The notes: a model not told the origin generated them from the letters alone. A DNA stretch of 64,000 nt from Sphingobacterium sp. SGG-5 (GCF_011043525.1 NZ_JAAKGO010000004.1:1-64000); one strand, 5' to 3'. Shown: positions 1 through 8,903, counted from the stretch's first letter. Numbers and translations: made by a program.

Positions 1-38
1 GTTCAAACCCTCTTGTCGGGTTCTCATCCCTCCTAAAA

Positions 39-70
39 AATAAAAGCCCAACTTCCGTTGAGCTTTTATT
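39..70 (-). terminator. Intrinsic terminator of tmRNA gene
   Basis: Inverted repeat with arms at 39-47 and 62-70 (AATAAAAGC/GCTTTTATT) plus a short inner stem (CAAC/GTTG at 49-52/57-60). Read on the minus strand it is followed by a T-rich run (revcomp of 33-41). It lies three bases past the mature 3' end of the tmRNA, the expected place for its terminator. Confidence 0.7.
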
Positions 71-72
71 CG

Positions 73-438
73 TGGAGTCGGAGGGATTCGAACCCTCGTC
101 CAAACATAGTATGATTTACGCTTTCTACATGCTTAGCTTCTCTTTAATTGTCGGGAGAGGGAAGGTGAGTCGCGTACCTATACCGTTCTCCGTAGTTGCT
201 GTATCTCACCGAATGCTTAGCAACATCACATCGGCCAGTTCTATTGTTCGATGCCCCTGATGTTAGACCAAAGAACAGGATCTAACGGGACAAATAGCTA
301 TGCTAAGTCTAACTTAGGCAGCTAAGGCGTAGTTATTTTCGCCAGTTATAAAGTTGAAAGTTCAGATTAAAGTGCTCTACTAACAACGCACTGCATGCTT
401 ACATAACCATCGCTATCCTGTCTATTCCGGTCGACCCC
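73..438 (-). ncRNA. ssrA: Transfer-messenger RNA (tmRNA)
   Basis: tmRNA rescues stalled ribosomes: it is charged with alanine like a tRNA and then read as a short mRNA that adds a degradation tag. On the minus strand the 5' end GGGGUCG (438-432) pairs with CGACUCC near the 3' end (80-74), forming the acceptor stem with one G-U pair, followed by discriminator A at 73. CCA is not encoded. A T-arm with GGTTCGAATCC lies at about 83-94. The tag reading frame is at 343-314 and reads GENNYALAA then TAA, a Bacteroidota-type tag. The total of 366 nt is normal. The 62-codon frame on the opposite strand through this region is a shadow. Confidence 0.96.
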
Positions 439-453
439 AATGATTATGAACTA

Positions 454-461
454 CAAATTTA
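454..461 (-). promoter_or_regulatory. Bacteroidota -7 box upstream of ssrA
   Basis: On the minus strand the sequence TAAATTTG is an exact match to the Bacteroidota primary sigma -7 consensus TAnnTTTG. It lies 15 nt before the mature 5' end of the tmRNA, leaving room for a short precursor removed by RNase P. No good -33 TTTG is seen at the usual 19-21 nt spacing, so the call rests on the -7 box and its position. Confidence 0.5.
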
Positions 462-558
462 CACATATTCTTTGAATTACACACTGTCCAAAGGTTTAAT
501 CTTGGCACAATATTCGTTAGTATAACCGCATAAAAGCTAATAAAAAATATTACCTTGC

Positions 559-2205
559 ATGATGTTATCCACGATTATGAATAATTGCATAGCAATTATA
601 AGTTTGACCTTGGCGTTATCCATCGGGTCGACTGTCATGGCACAGATAAAAAATCAGACCTATTCGTATCAACACTATCAAAAGTATAACAGCCTATTAT
701 ATAGTCCGGAGACAAGATTGCATACCGCCTCCAAGCCCTTTCTTTTTAAAGATGACCTGCTTTCACGGTTTGATTCCCTGCATTCGATACATCCCGTGGA
801 GTCCAGAAGCTGGGTCGTGCGCAAACTGTTTAATGAACATCTCGTAGACGTAAAGAAAGACGACCATACGTTTTATCTCGATTTTCTGCCCGATTTTGTA
901 CTCGGAAGAGACCTGATCGATAAAGAGCGGCAGTCTACGTGGATCAATACACGGGGCGTACAAGCGGGATTGACCATCAAAGATAAGTTTACGTTTTACA
1001 CCAATTTCTTTGAAAATCAGGCGATATTTCCACGTTATATCGGCGATTATATTACCGACAACCAGGTTGTCCCCGGTCAGGGAACGGTAGAAAATCTGGC
1101 GAACGGTAAAAAAGACTGGATGTATGCTACAGCAAGTCTATCTTACGATTTCAGTGATTATTTTCAGGTTACCTTGGCCTACGATAAAAATCATATTGGC
1201 GACGGCTATCGTTCGGTGTTACTATCGGATATTTCGTCCAACTATACACATCTGAAATTCACCGGAAATATCGGTAACGTACAATATACGTCGATGTGGG
1301 CCTATATGTTAGATCAGAAAAACCCGCGTGTAGACGAGGACCTGGAGACTGGTCGATATGGAGATGGTATCAAGTGGGGGGCCTTTCAATACCTGGACTA
1401 TAATGCAACGAACCGGCTTTCGGTGGGACTTTTTCAAGCGGTGATATGGGCCAACCATAATCAGGCGGGGTACCGCAACTTTGACTTTAACTACAGTAAT
1501 CCGGCTATATTCCTACGTCCGGTTGAATCAAACAATTCATCGTCGCCTGACAAGATGTTTTTAGGCTTGAATGCGAAGTATAAAACCTTTCGAAACGTTA
1601 CAGCCTACGGACAATTTTTATTAGGTGAATTTACAGCAAAGGAATTTTTCGCTAACAATGGCTATAAGCACAACAAATGGGGCGCACAGCTGGGTATCAA
1701 AGGCTATGATGCTTTTGGGATACAAAACCTGAACTTTTTGGGCGAGTATAACCTGGTACGACCGTATACCTATCAGCATTTTGTCTCTATCTCAAATTAC
1801 AGCAATTACGGCGAGCCACTGGCACATCCGCGGGGGGCAAACTTCCGTGAAGTGGTGGGTATAGCGAATTATTCGTGGGACAGAATGGACTTTTCTTTAC
1901 AGGGAACATGGAGTGGCTTCGGTACGGATCCTGTCGGTGAAGACCTGAATATGGGAGGGAATATCTTTAAGTCGTACCGAACGGCACCGAATACGTACGG
2001 CAACAAGATCGGGCAGGGGGTAGCGAACGATCTGTATTATGCCGATGCGCGAGCGGCGTATGTGCTTAACCCGAAGTACAACCTTCGGCTGGAAGTGGGA
2101 TATACACAACGTTATCGCCGTATTGAGGGTGAGAATACACAGAAATCGGGTTTGGTAACCTTTGGCTTGCGCTCTTCGTTCCGCAATTTTTATTGCGATT
2201 TTTAA
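559..2205 (+). CDS. Outer-membrane beta-barrel protein, RemB/Wzi-like
   Basis: Predicted outer-membrane protein of 548 residues. A hydrophobic signal peptide ends at about residue 28 (SIGSTVMA then Q), after which the protein is rich in alternating aromatic and polar segments typical of beta strands. A motif of the DGYRSVLLSD type at about residue 218 recalls the Wzi capsule-attachment family and the related gliding-motility protein RemB of Flavobacterium. Those relatives act at the cell surface in capsule anchoring or adhesin display. The start could be 559, 562 or 577; the last gives a shorter n-region. It ends with an aromatic residue (F), common for barrels. It stands alone between tmRNA and aroQ. 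Function here is inferred from family resemblance only. Confidence 0.65.
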   Translation: MMLSTIMNNCIAIISLTLALSIGSTVMAQIKNQTYSYQHYQKYNSLLYSPETRLHTASKPFLFKDDLLSRFDSLHSIHPVESRSWVVRKLFNEHLVDVKKDDHTFYLDFLPDFVLGRDLIDKERQSTWINTRGVQAGLTIKDKFTFYTNFFENQAIFPRYIGDYITDNQVVPGQGTVENLANGKKDWMYATASLSYDFSDYFQVTLAYDKNHIGDGYRSVLLSDISSNYTHLKFTGNIGNVQYTSMWAYMLDQKNPRVDEDLETGRYGDGIKWGAFQYLDYNATNRLSVGLFQAVIWANHNQAGYRNFDFNYSNPAIFLRPVESNNSSSPDKMFLGLNAKYKTFRNVTAYGQFLLGEFTAKEFFANNGYKHNKWGAQLGIKGYDAFGIQNLNFLGEYNLVRPYTYQHFVSISNYSNYGEPLAHPRGANFREVVGIANYSWDRMDFSLQGTWSGFGTDPVGEDLNMGGNIFKSYRTAPNTYGNKIGQGVANDLYYADARAAYVLNPKYNLRLEVGYTQRYRRIEGENTQKSGLVTFGLRSSFRNFYCDF

Positions 2206-2234
2206 GAGGGTACAAAAACTCATTTAGTATTCTG

Positions 2235-2266
2235 TTCGTGAATGCGAAGCATTTTTTCTAAGTTTG
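2235..2266 (+). promoter_or_regulatory. aroQ promoter
   Basis: TAAGTTTG at 2259-2266 matches the Bacteroidota -7 consensus exactly, and TTCG at 2235-2238 is a near match to the -33 TTTG at a spacing of 20 nt. The expected transcription start (about 2271) is only about 6 nt before the aroQ ATG at 2277, implying a nearly leaderless mRNA. Confidence 0.6.
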
Positions 2267-2276
2267 TGTATTGACG

Positions 2277-2693
2277 ATGAAAAGAATTTTAATAATAAAC
2301 GGACCAAATCTTAACCTCTTGGGAACAAGGGAGAAGAGTATCTATGGCGAGCTGTCTTTTGAACAATACTTCAAAGAGCTGAAGGCAAAATACCCATCGC
2401 TCGACTTGCACTATTTTCAAAGTAATGTCGAAGGAGTGATTATTGATAAACTACACGAAGTGGGATTCGACTTTGATGGTATTGTTCTCAATGCGGGGGC
2501 GTATACACATACGTCTGTAGCTATTGCAGATGCTATCGCTGCCATAAATACGCCTGTTGTAGAGGTGCATATCTCCAATGTGCATCAGCGGGAATCGTTC
2601 CGCCATCATTCTTATTTGTCCAAAAACTGCAAAGGGGTTATCCTTGGTTTTGGTTTGGATAGCTACCGACTGGGCATAGCGAGTTTTTTATAA
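2277..2693 (+). CDS. aroQ: Type II 3-dehydroquinate dehydratase
   Basis: Converts 3-dehydroquinate to 3-dehydroshikimate in the shikimate pathway. The 138-residue protein shows the type II signature: an N-terminal INGPNLNLLGTRE motif (residues 7-19), the catalytic tyrosine in IYGELSF (Tyr23), the catalytic histidine in SNVHQRE, and FRHHSYLS. Length is normal for the family (about 140-150). The ATG at 2277 is chosen over an in-frame TTG at 2271 because the family starts close to the MKRILIINGPN segment and the -7 box ends at 2266. It is convergent with the Bcr/CflA gene, six bases apart. Confidence 0.95.
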   Translation: MKRILIINGPNLNLLGTREKSIYGELSFEQYFKELKAKYPSLDLHYFQSNVEGVIIDKLHEVGFDFDGIVLNAGAYTHTSVAIADAIAAINTPVVEVHISNVHQRESFRHHSYLSKNCKGVILGFGLDSYRLGIASFL

Positions 2694-2699
2694 CTGTCG

Positions 2700-3893
2700 T
2701 TAAATAGCTAATTTCCGCATACTATTGGTCACCATAAGGTGTAGCACCAAGGCTACGGTGGCGCAACCACACATGACAGCGACCATCGGCATGGCGGTAT
2801 TGTTGTGAAGATAACTCACCAATGCCGAGGTCAATGCGCCGAAGCCCATCTGTATACTTCCAAGCAGTGCAGAAGCACTTCCTGCGGCGGCCTTGAAAGG
2901 GGAGAGCGCCAGCGCCGAGGTGTTCGGGAAAATAAAACCCTGTCCAAATAAATAGAAGAATATCAACAACAATAGTACGGTCAGCGTCAGCGTATCGGTG
3001 GCGTAGGAGATCACCATCAATATGCCGATAATGGATTGCCAGATGTTGGCAATCTTGCTGATCTGCCTGCTGCTCCAGCGTTTCAAAAGCCAGCGATTTA
3101 ATTGCGTAGCGATTATTAAGGCAGAAGCGACAAATGCGAAGGCTAAACCATATTCACTTTGAGTCAGACCATAATATTCCTGCATCACATACGAAGAACC
3201 TGCTAAATACGCATATAGCCCAGCGGAGGCGATGGAACCGATCATACAGTAAGACAAGAAAACTTTATTGACAAAGACGCCCCAGAAATTGCTAAGCACG
3301 AATCGTGGGCGAAGCGACAGTGACCGGTTGCCGGCATAGGATTCGGGAAGCAAGAACTTGGTGCAAACCAGAATGATAAAAGCAATAACAAAAAGAGAAA
3401 TAAAGATATAGTGCCAATCGAAATATTTCAGCAAAAGTGCTCCGGCACTAGGGGCTAAAATGGGGGAGATGGCGATGACCAACATCAGGAGACTGAAAAC
3501 ACGAGCAGCCTCCCGGGTGTCGTAATAATCCTGTACCATCGCGCGTGCAGCGACCATACCGGCGCAACTTCCCAGTGCCTGTACAAAGCGAAGGGCGATC
3601 AGTTGGTCGACATCTTGGGCAAAGACACAACAGATGGAAGCGATCGAATAAATGACCAGCCCGATCATGAGCGGTTTTTTACGACCATATTTGTCCAGTA
3701 ACGGACCATATACCATCTGGCCGATGGCAATACCGACAAAGTAACTGGTTAAAGACAACTGTACATGGGCTATCGGCGAATTAAAATCCCGCGCGATAGT
3801 TTCGAAGGCTGGGAGGTACATGTCTATGGAGAATGGACCTATAGCCGATAATAATCCTAAAATGAGTAATATTACAGTTGTGTTGGACTTCAT
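2700..3893 (-). CDS. MFS transporter, Bcr/CflA drug-resistance family
   Basis: Inner-membrane proton-driven efflux protein, 397 residues with about 12 hydrophobic helices. The start of the first helix (GPFSIDMYLPAF) and the motif GPLLDKYGRKKP in the loop between helices 2 and 3 are typical of the Bcr/CflA subfamily of DHA1 transporters, which export bicyclomycin, chloramphenicol or cysteine-like compounds. The start codon overlaps the lgt stop by 4 nt (ATGA), so the two genes are translationally coupled although functionally unrelated. The substrate cannot be read from sequence. Confidence 0.88.
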   Translation of the reverse strand: MKSNTTVILLILGLLSAIGPFSIDMYLPAFETIARDFNSPIAHVQLSLTSYFVGIAIGQMVYGPLLDKYGRKKPLMIGLVIYSIASICCVFAQDVDQLIALRFVQALGSCAGMVAARAMVQDYYDTREAARVFSLLMLVIAISPILAPSAGALLLKYFDWHYIFISLFVIAFIILVCTKFLLPESYAGNRSLSLRPRFVLSNFWGVFVNKVFLSYCMIGSIASAGLYAYLAGSSYVMQEYYGLTQSEYGLAFAFVASALIIATQLNRWLLKRWSSRQISKIANIWQSIIGILMVISYATDTLTLTVLLLLIFFYLFGQGFIFPNTSALALSPFKAAAGSASALLGSIQMGFGALTSALVSYLHNNTAMPMVAVMCGCATVALVLHLMVTNSMRKLAI

Positions 3894-4732
3894 TTTTTCG
3901 CCTCTACTGGTGTACCTTTGACTTTTCGGAACACCAGATAGATACCTGCAAGAATGAAGGGGACACTTAACAACTGCCCCATATTGATGAACATATCGTT
4001 TTCAAAAGCCTCCTGATTTTCCTTGAAGAACTCTATTACAAAACGGATGCCAAATAAGCCTATCAAAAATATACCGAAAAGAAGTCCTGGTTTCGGTGAT
4101 TTATTCTTACGGTAGAACGACCATAGTATAATAAACAAAATTACATACCCAACTGCTTCATAGAGCTGACCAGGATGTCGGGGTAGCTGATCGACCTTGG
4201 TAAATACGATGGCCCACGGTAAATCCGGATCGGCGACTTTTCCGATGATTTCGGAGTTGAAGAAATTGCCCAGGCGCACAAAAGCTCCAGCTAAAGGAAC
4301 AACAAGAATAAGACGATCGGCAATCCACAAAAAATCGGTCTTCGCTTTTTTGGCGTAAAGATATAATCCGACCAAGATACCCACCGCAGCACCGTGAGAA
4401 GCCAACCCCATAAAACCTGTTAGTTTCCAGGCACCGTCGATTTTGCGAAATGGAAGTATCATTTCCAAAGGATGCTGCATGTAATAATCGAACTCGTAAA
4501 ACAGACAGTGTCCTAACCGTGCACCGATTAATGTACCTAAGAACATATAAATACTAAACCGGTCGAGGTCTTCCTGAGTCTTTCCTTCCCGTTTAAAAAC
4601 CTTCAACATCAGGTAATAAGATACAGCGAAAGCGAGGAGCCAGCAAAGCGAATAATAGCGTACGCCAAAGGAACCGATAGAGAAAAGTTCTTCCTTGCCC
4701 GCCCAGTGAATAACGTTAAAAATAAGATCCAT
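3890..4732 (-). CDS. lgt: Prolipoprotein diacylglyceryl transferase
   Basis: Transfers diacylglycerol from phosphatidylglycerol to the lipobox cysteine of prolipoproteins in the inner membrane, the first step of lipoprotein maturation. The 280-residue protein has about seven membrane segments, the signature RLGNFFNSEIIG (about residue 150) and the catalytic-histidine region in ASHGAAVG. Many predicted lipoproteins elsewhere in this window (SusD, DUF5689, phosphoesterase) depend on this enzyme. A near-consensus -7 box (TAAGTTTA, minus strand) lies about 20 nt upstream. It is the first gene of a two-gene unit with the MFS transporter. Confidence 0.95.
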   Translation of the reverse strand: MDLIFNVIHWAGKEELFSIGSFGVRYYSLCWLLAFAVSYYLMLKVFKREGKTQEDLDRFSIYMFLGTLIGARLGHCLFYEFDYYMQHPLEMILPFRKIDGAWKLTGFMGLASHGAAVGILVGLYLYAKKAKTDFLWIADRLILVVPLAGAFVRLGNFFNSEIIGKVADPDLPWAIVFTKVDQLPRHPGQLYEAVGYVILFIILWSFYRKNKSPKPGLLFGIFLIGLFGIRFVIEFFKENQEAFENDMFINMGQLLSVPFILAGIYLVFRKVKGTPVEAKK

Positions 4733-4841
4733 AGATTGCGTTTTGTGCTGTAAACTTAGATAAATAAAGTTTTATATGCAATATAAATGTAGCGCATAAA
4801 ACCCTGTTTCCTGTAGAATTGGAAGTAATGGAAGAATAATT

Positions 4842-4870
4842 TTTGGAATACCATAATTATTTCTAATTTG
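4842..4870 (+). promoter_or_regulatory. Probable promoter of the M42 peptidase operon
   Basis: TTTG at 4842-4845 is followed 18 nt later by TAATTTG (4864-4870), one base short of the TAnnTTTG -7 consensus. It lies 19 nt before the ATG at 4890, between two divergent transcription units. Moderate support only. Confidence 0.4.
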
Positions 4871-4889
4871 TCGGAAAGTATATTTTAAT

Positions 4890-6005
4890 ATGGCAAAGAA
4901 AAGTAGTAAAGAACGCATACACAAACCCGTAGTCACACCGGAATCACTGACATTTTTTGAAAAATATATTAATAACCCATCGCCTACAGGCTTTGAATGG
5001 CAAGGACAGCGGATGTGGCTGGATTATCTGAAACCCTACGTAGACGATACGTATATTGATAATTATGGAACAGCGGTCGGGGTTATCAACCCCAAAGCGA
5101 AGTATAGGGTGGTGATTGAGGCGCATGCCGACGAAATTTCCTGGTTTGTTAATTATATCACGAAGGATGGATTGATCTACGTCATACGAAATGGCGGGTC
5201 AGACCATCAGATTGCGCCGTCGAAGCGTGTCAATATCCATACCGATAAGGGGATTGTCAAAGCTGTATTTGGGTGGCCGGCGATCCATACACGTTCCAAT
5301 GAAAAAGAAGAAACACCGACATTAAAAAATATATTTTTGGATTGTGGCTGTACATCCAAAGAGGAAGTCGAAGCGTTGGGTATACATGTCGGCTCTGTAG
5401 TCACCTACGAAGATGAGTTTATGATCTTAAACGATCGGTATTATGTCGGCCGTGCGCTGGACAATAGAGCCGGTGGTTTCATGATCGCTGAGGTTGCGCG
5501 GCTGCTGAAAGAGCACAAGAAAAAACTACCTTTTGGTCTTTATATTGTGAACTCGGTACAAGAGGAAATTGGATTACGAGGAGCAGAGATGATAGCGGAT
5601 TACATCAAACCGCATGTAGCGATCATCACCGACGTTACGCACGATACACAGACACCGATGATCAATAAAGTCACCCAAGGTGATCTGGCCTGTGGGAAGG
5701 GACCGGTCGTTTCTTATGCGCCGGCTGTACAGATCAACCTCAACCGGCAGTTGATCGAAGTCGCACAGAAAAATAATATTCCATTCCAACGGCAAGCCTC
5801 TTCGCGGTATACTGGTACAGATACCGATGCCTTTGCTTATTCCAATGGAGGCGTACCGTCGGCACTGATTTCTTTGCCCCTTCGTTATATGCACACCACC
5901 GTCGAAATGATCCATAAAGAAGATGTGGATAACGTGATCCGTCTGATATACGAAATGGTATTATCGCTGCAAGATGGGCAAGATTTCAGAACTTTTAATA
6001 AATAA
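4890..6005 (+). CDS. M42 family metallopeptidase (glutamyl aminopeptidase-like)
   Basis: Cytoplasmic, co-catalytic metal aminopeptidase of the M42 family, members of which usually assemble into dodecameric tetrahedral shells that trim peptides. Metal and catalytic motifs are in order: EAHADE (first His/Asp), GRALDNRAGG (bridging Asp), VQEEIGLRGA (catalytic Glu pair), TDVTHD and the final His in MHTTVEMIHKEDV. The 371-residue length fits the family. It has no signal peptide. It is followed by DUF3467 (13 nt gap) and the GNAT-nitrilase gene, so it is probably the first gene of a three-gene operon. Some relatives were named endoglucanase; peptidase is the better call. Confidence 0.92.
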   Translation: MAKKSSKERIHKPVVTPESLTFFEKYINNPSPTGFEWQGQRMWLDYLKPYVDDTYIDNYGTAVGVINPKAKYRVVIEAHADEISWFVNYITKDGLIYVIRNGGSDHQIAPSKRVNIHTDKGIVKAVFGWPAIHTRSNEKEETPTLKNIFLDCGCTSKEEVEALGIHVGSVVTYEDEFMILNDRYYVGRALDNRAGGFMIAEVARLLKEHKKKLPFGLYIVNSVQEEIGLRGAEMIADYIKPHVAIITDVTHDTQTPMINKVTQGDLACGKGPVVSYAPAVQINLNRQLIEVAQKNNIPFQRQASSRYTGTDTDAFAYSNGGVPSALISLPLRYMHTTVEMIHKEDVDNVIRLIYEMVLSLQDGQDFRTFNK

Positions 6006-6018
6006 GTAAATCACTATT

Positions 6019-6336
6019 ATGAGCAATCAAAATAATCCCGAAAATCAAGAGTTAAGTATAGAGCTGAGTGAAGATATCGCCGAAGGCATTTATTCCAACC
6101 TGGCGATTATCACACATTCCAACACGGAGTTTGTTTTAGACTTTATCCGTATTATGCCGGGGGTGCCGAAGGCGAAGGTAAAGTCCCGTATTGTGTTGAC
6201 GCCTGAGCATGCAAAACGGCTGTTGGGTGCGTTACAGGACAATATTAGTAAATTTGAAGGACAGAATGGTACCATAGCGACTTCCAAGGATATTCCGTTT
6301 CCACTCAATTTTGGTGGTCCTGCGGGAGAAGCGTAA
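6019..6336 (+). CDS. DUF3467 domain protein
   Basis: Small soluble protein of 105 residues. The central block, LAIITHSNTEFVLDFI followed by the MPGVPKAKVKSRI stretch and an HAKRLLGALQDNI helix, matches the DUF3467 family, which is widespread in Bacteroidota and of unknown function. It lacks a signal peptide or membrane segment. The gene sits between the M42 peptidase and the GNAT-nitrilase gene on the same strand with short gaps, so co-transcription is likely. No biochemical role is assigned. Confidence 0.85.
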   Translation: MSNQNNPENQELSIELSEDIAEGIYSNLAIITHSNTEFVLDFIRIMPGVPKAKVKSRIVLTPEHAKRLLGALQDNISKFEGQNGTIATSKDIPFPLNFGGPAGEA

Positions 6337-6366
6337 ATATAACACGGGAATATAAAGGGATAGGCA

Positions 6367-7875
6367 ATGGATATTAATGTTCGGCAGCTTTCAAAAAAGG
6401 ATTACAACGATCTGAAAAACTCCATGAAACAGGCTTATCAAGGCTTGGGAGAAATCTGGTCGCGGGAAAATATCGTCGATCTCATCGATCTGTTTCCCGA
6501 AGGGCAACTGTGTGTGGAAGTCGATGGGCGTGTCGTGGCCTGTGCACTTTCTATCATCCTTGATTCGAAAAAGAACAACGTCTATGACAGTTATTACGAA
6601 ATAATTGATGATGGTAAGTTCACGAAGCATGATTATGACGGCGATATACTCTATGGGATTGAAGTGTTCGTACATCCCGATTACCGATCGTTGCGCTTAG
6701 GGCGCCGTCTGTATGATTCGCGTAAGGAGCTTTGCGAACAGATGAACCTGCGGAGTATCTTGGCAGGAGGGCGTATCCCGAATTACTTCAGCTTTGCCGC
6801 CGATATGTCGCCCAAGGTGTATATCGAGAAAGTAAAACGGAAAGAGATCTACGATCCGACATTGACGTTCCAGCTGTCGAATGATTTTCATGTCAAAAAG
6901 ATCCTGAAGCATTACCTGCCCGGCGATACCGAGTCGAAGGAGTTTGCCACCCTGTTGGAATGGAATAATATCTATTATGAATCGGAGACACGATCGATAT
7001 CGGCCACGAAGCAAACGATTCGTCTCGGACTCGTGCAATGGCAGATGCGTCTATTTAAAGATATCGATGAGTTTTACGATCAGGTCGAATTCTTTGTGGA
7101 TGCCGTAAGTGATTACGGAGCTGATTTTGCAGTCTTCCCTGAATTTTTCAATACACCCTTAATCAGCCCTTTCAACGACCTGCCCGAGCGTATGGCGATG
7201 GAGAAGCTCGCTGAGCATACGAAGGAGATTACAGCGAAGATACAGGAGTTCGCGGTCTCTTATAATGTCAATATTATATCCGGCTCCATGCCGCTTTTTG
7301 AGCGGGGAAAGTTATATAATGTCTCTTACCTTTGTCACCGGAATGGACAGATCGATTCGTTCCGAAAGATACACATTACGCCCAACGAGATGCGGTACTA
7401 CGGTATGGTAGGCGGGAGTGAAGTAAAAGTCTTCGATACTGATTGCGGAAAGGTCGGACTGTTGATCTGCTACGATGTAGAATTCCCAGAATTGAGCCGT
7501 ATTCTGGCCGAACAGGGTATGCAGATTTTATTTGTACCGTTCATGACAGATACGCAGAACGGCTATATGCGTGTTCGCCATTGTGCGCAGGCACGTGCTA
7601 TCGAAAATGAATGTTATGTGGCTATTGCAGGATCCGTAGGTAACTTACCCCGGGTGAATAATATGGATATACAATATTCTCAATCGGCGGTATTTACGCC
7701 TTCGGATTTTGCTTTTCCGAACAATGCGATCAAGGCTGAAGCCACACCCAATACCGAGATGGTATTGATTGCCGACGTTGACCTCTATGCTTTGCGGGAT
7801 CTGCACGAGTACGGAACCGTCAAGAATCTGAAAGATAGACGGAAGGATTTATACGATGTAAAACTGTTGAAATAA
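6367..7875 (+). CDS. GNAT acetyltransferase / carbon-nitrogen hydrolase fusion
   Basis: Two-domain enzyme of 502 residues. Residues 1-210 resemble a GNAT N-acetyltransferase, with the acetyl-CoA loop region in HPDYRSLRLGRRLYD (about 103-117). Residues 217-502 form a nitrilase-superfamily amidase with the full catalytic triad: Glu259 in FPEFFN, Lys334 in FRKIHITP and Cys368 in LLICYDVEFPE. Such fusions occur in several bacterial phyla; the substrate is unknown, but an amide-cleaving domain joined to an acyltransferase suggests acyl-amide processing or damage repair. It is third in the M42-DUF3467 operon and is convergent with asnA, five bases away. Confidence 0.9.
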   Translation: MDINVRQLSKKDYNDLKNSMKQAYQGLGEIWSRENIVDLIDLFPEGQLCVEVDGRVVACALSIILDSKKNNVYDSYYEIIDDGKFTKHDYDGDILYGIEVFVHPDYRSLRLGRRLYDSRKELCEQMNLRSILAGGRIPNYFSFAADMSPKVYIEKVKRKEIYDPTLTFQLSNDFHVKKILKHYLPGDTESKEFATLLEWNNIYYESETRSISATKQTIRLGLVQWQMRLFKDIDEFYDQVEFFVDAVSDYGADFAVFPEFFNTPLISPFNDLPERMAMEKLAEHTKEITAKIQEFAVSYNVNIISGSMPLFERGKLYNVSYLCHRNGQIDSFRKIHITPNEMRYYGMVGGSEVKVFDTDCGKVGLLICYDVEFPELSRILAEQGMQILFVPFMTDTQNGYMRVRHCAQARAIENECYVAIAGSVGNLPRVNNMDIQYSQSAVFTPSDFAFPNNAIKAEATPNTEMVLIADVDLYALRDLHEYGTVKNLKDRRKDLYDVKLLK

Positions 7876-7880
7876 ATAGG

Positions 7881-8891
7881 CTACAACAAATAGATATTAT
7901 CCTTTTGCAAGTTGCTCTTTTTGTTTTCGTCCCAGATGCTGACCTGGACCTCCCCGATATGGGATAGCTTCAGCATAAACATGCATACCCGGGATTGTCC
8001 GATTCCGCCACCGATGGATTGTGGCAGTTCATCATTCAGCAACATCTGATGGAAAGCCAATTCTGCTCGTTCGGCACAATGACGGATGACCAATTGTCTT
8101 TGAAGAGACTCCTTATCAACACGAATGCCCATGGACGACAATTCAAACGCGGCATGCAGCACAGGGTTCCAGATTAAAATATCCCCATTCAGACCTTTAT
8201 AGCCATCTTCATTTTCCGTACTCCAATCGTCATAGTCAGCTGCTCGTCCGTCGTGTATAAAGCCGTTTGAAAGTTCGCCGCCGATGCCATACAGAAATAC
8301 CGCTCCGTATTCCTTGGCAATAGCATTCTCCCGTTCTTTGGGCGTAAAGGTCGGATAACGTTGCAGTAACTCTTCTGAAGATATAAATTTAATTTCCGAG
8401 GGTAGTACTGCTTTTTTCTCCGGATATTGTTGTTCTACAGCTTGCTCGGTCTCGACCAATACCGCATATATCTTTTTTACCGTTTCTTTGAGGTAACGTA
8501 GATTACGATCTGTCGGTGAGATGACCTTCTCCCAATCCCATTGATCCACATATATCGAATGAATCGGCGAGTAGTCTTCATCCGGCCGCAAAGCCCGCAT
8601 GTCGGTCACGATACCTTCTCCTTCTTCCAGGTCCAGTTCTCGCAGACGCACACGTTTCCACTTAGCAAGCGAATGCACAACTACAGCTCTTTGTTCGTCT
8701 AATGATTTGATGGGGAATGCGACAGGGCGTTCTATTCCATTTAAATCGTCGTTGATGCCGGTGCCATCCAATACCACCAATGGTGATGATACAGGTATTA
8801 GATTTAGCGCTTGTCTCAATTTTGTCGAGAATGTATCTTTAACAAATGTAATAGCTTGTTCTCGTTTCAATAAGTTACGTCCCATGTCCAT
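7881..8891 (-). CDS. asnA: Aspartate-ammonia ligase (asparagine synthetase A)
   Basis: Makes asparagine from aspartate, ammonia and ATP in the cytoplasm. The 336-residue protein matches the E. coli AsnA pattern along its length: VVHSLAKWKR, ALRPDEDYSPIHSIYVDQWDWE, RAADYDDWSTENE, LNGDILIWNPV and the C-terminal QSIGGGIGQSR motif, related to class II aminoacyl-tRNA synthetase motifs. An alternative ATG lies at 8885, two codons in. An exact -7 box ends 5 nt before 8891, so the mRNA would be leaderless or nearly so, and the shorter start may be the real one. Confidence 0.95.
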   Translation of the reverse strand: MDMGRNLLKREQAITFVKDTFSTKLRQALNLIPVSSPLVVLDGTGINDDLNGIERPVAFPIKSLDEQRAVVVHSLAKWKRVRLRELDLEEGEGIVTDMRALRPDEDYSPIHSIYVDQWDWEKVISPTDRNLRYLKETVKKIYAVLVETEQAVEQQYPEKKAVLPSEIKFISSEELLQRYPTFTPKERENAIAKEYGAVFLYGIGGELSNGFIHDGRAADYDDWSTENEDGYKGLNGDILIWNPVLHAAFELSSMGIRVDKESLQRQLVIRHCAERAELAFHQMLLNDELPQSIGGGIGQSRVCMFMLKLSHIGEVQVSIWDENKKSNLQKDNIYLL

Positions 8892-8895
8892 CGCC

Positions 8896-8903
8896 CAAAG
8901 TTA
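8896..8903 (-). promoter_or_regulatory. asnA -7 promoter box
   Basis: TAACTTTG on the minus strand matches TAnnTTTG exactly. The expected start of transcription coincides with the first codons of asnA (8891 or 8885), giving almost no 5' leader. No clear -33 element is seen. Confidence 0.5.

Noticed and set aside
72..260. 62-codon plus-strand frame
   Set aside because: It lies antisense within the tmRNA gene; this is a frequent false gene call.
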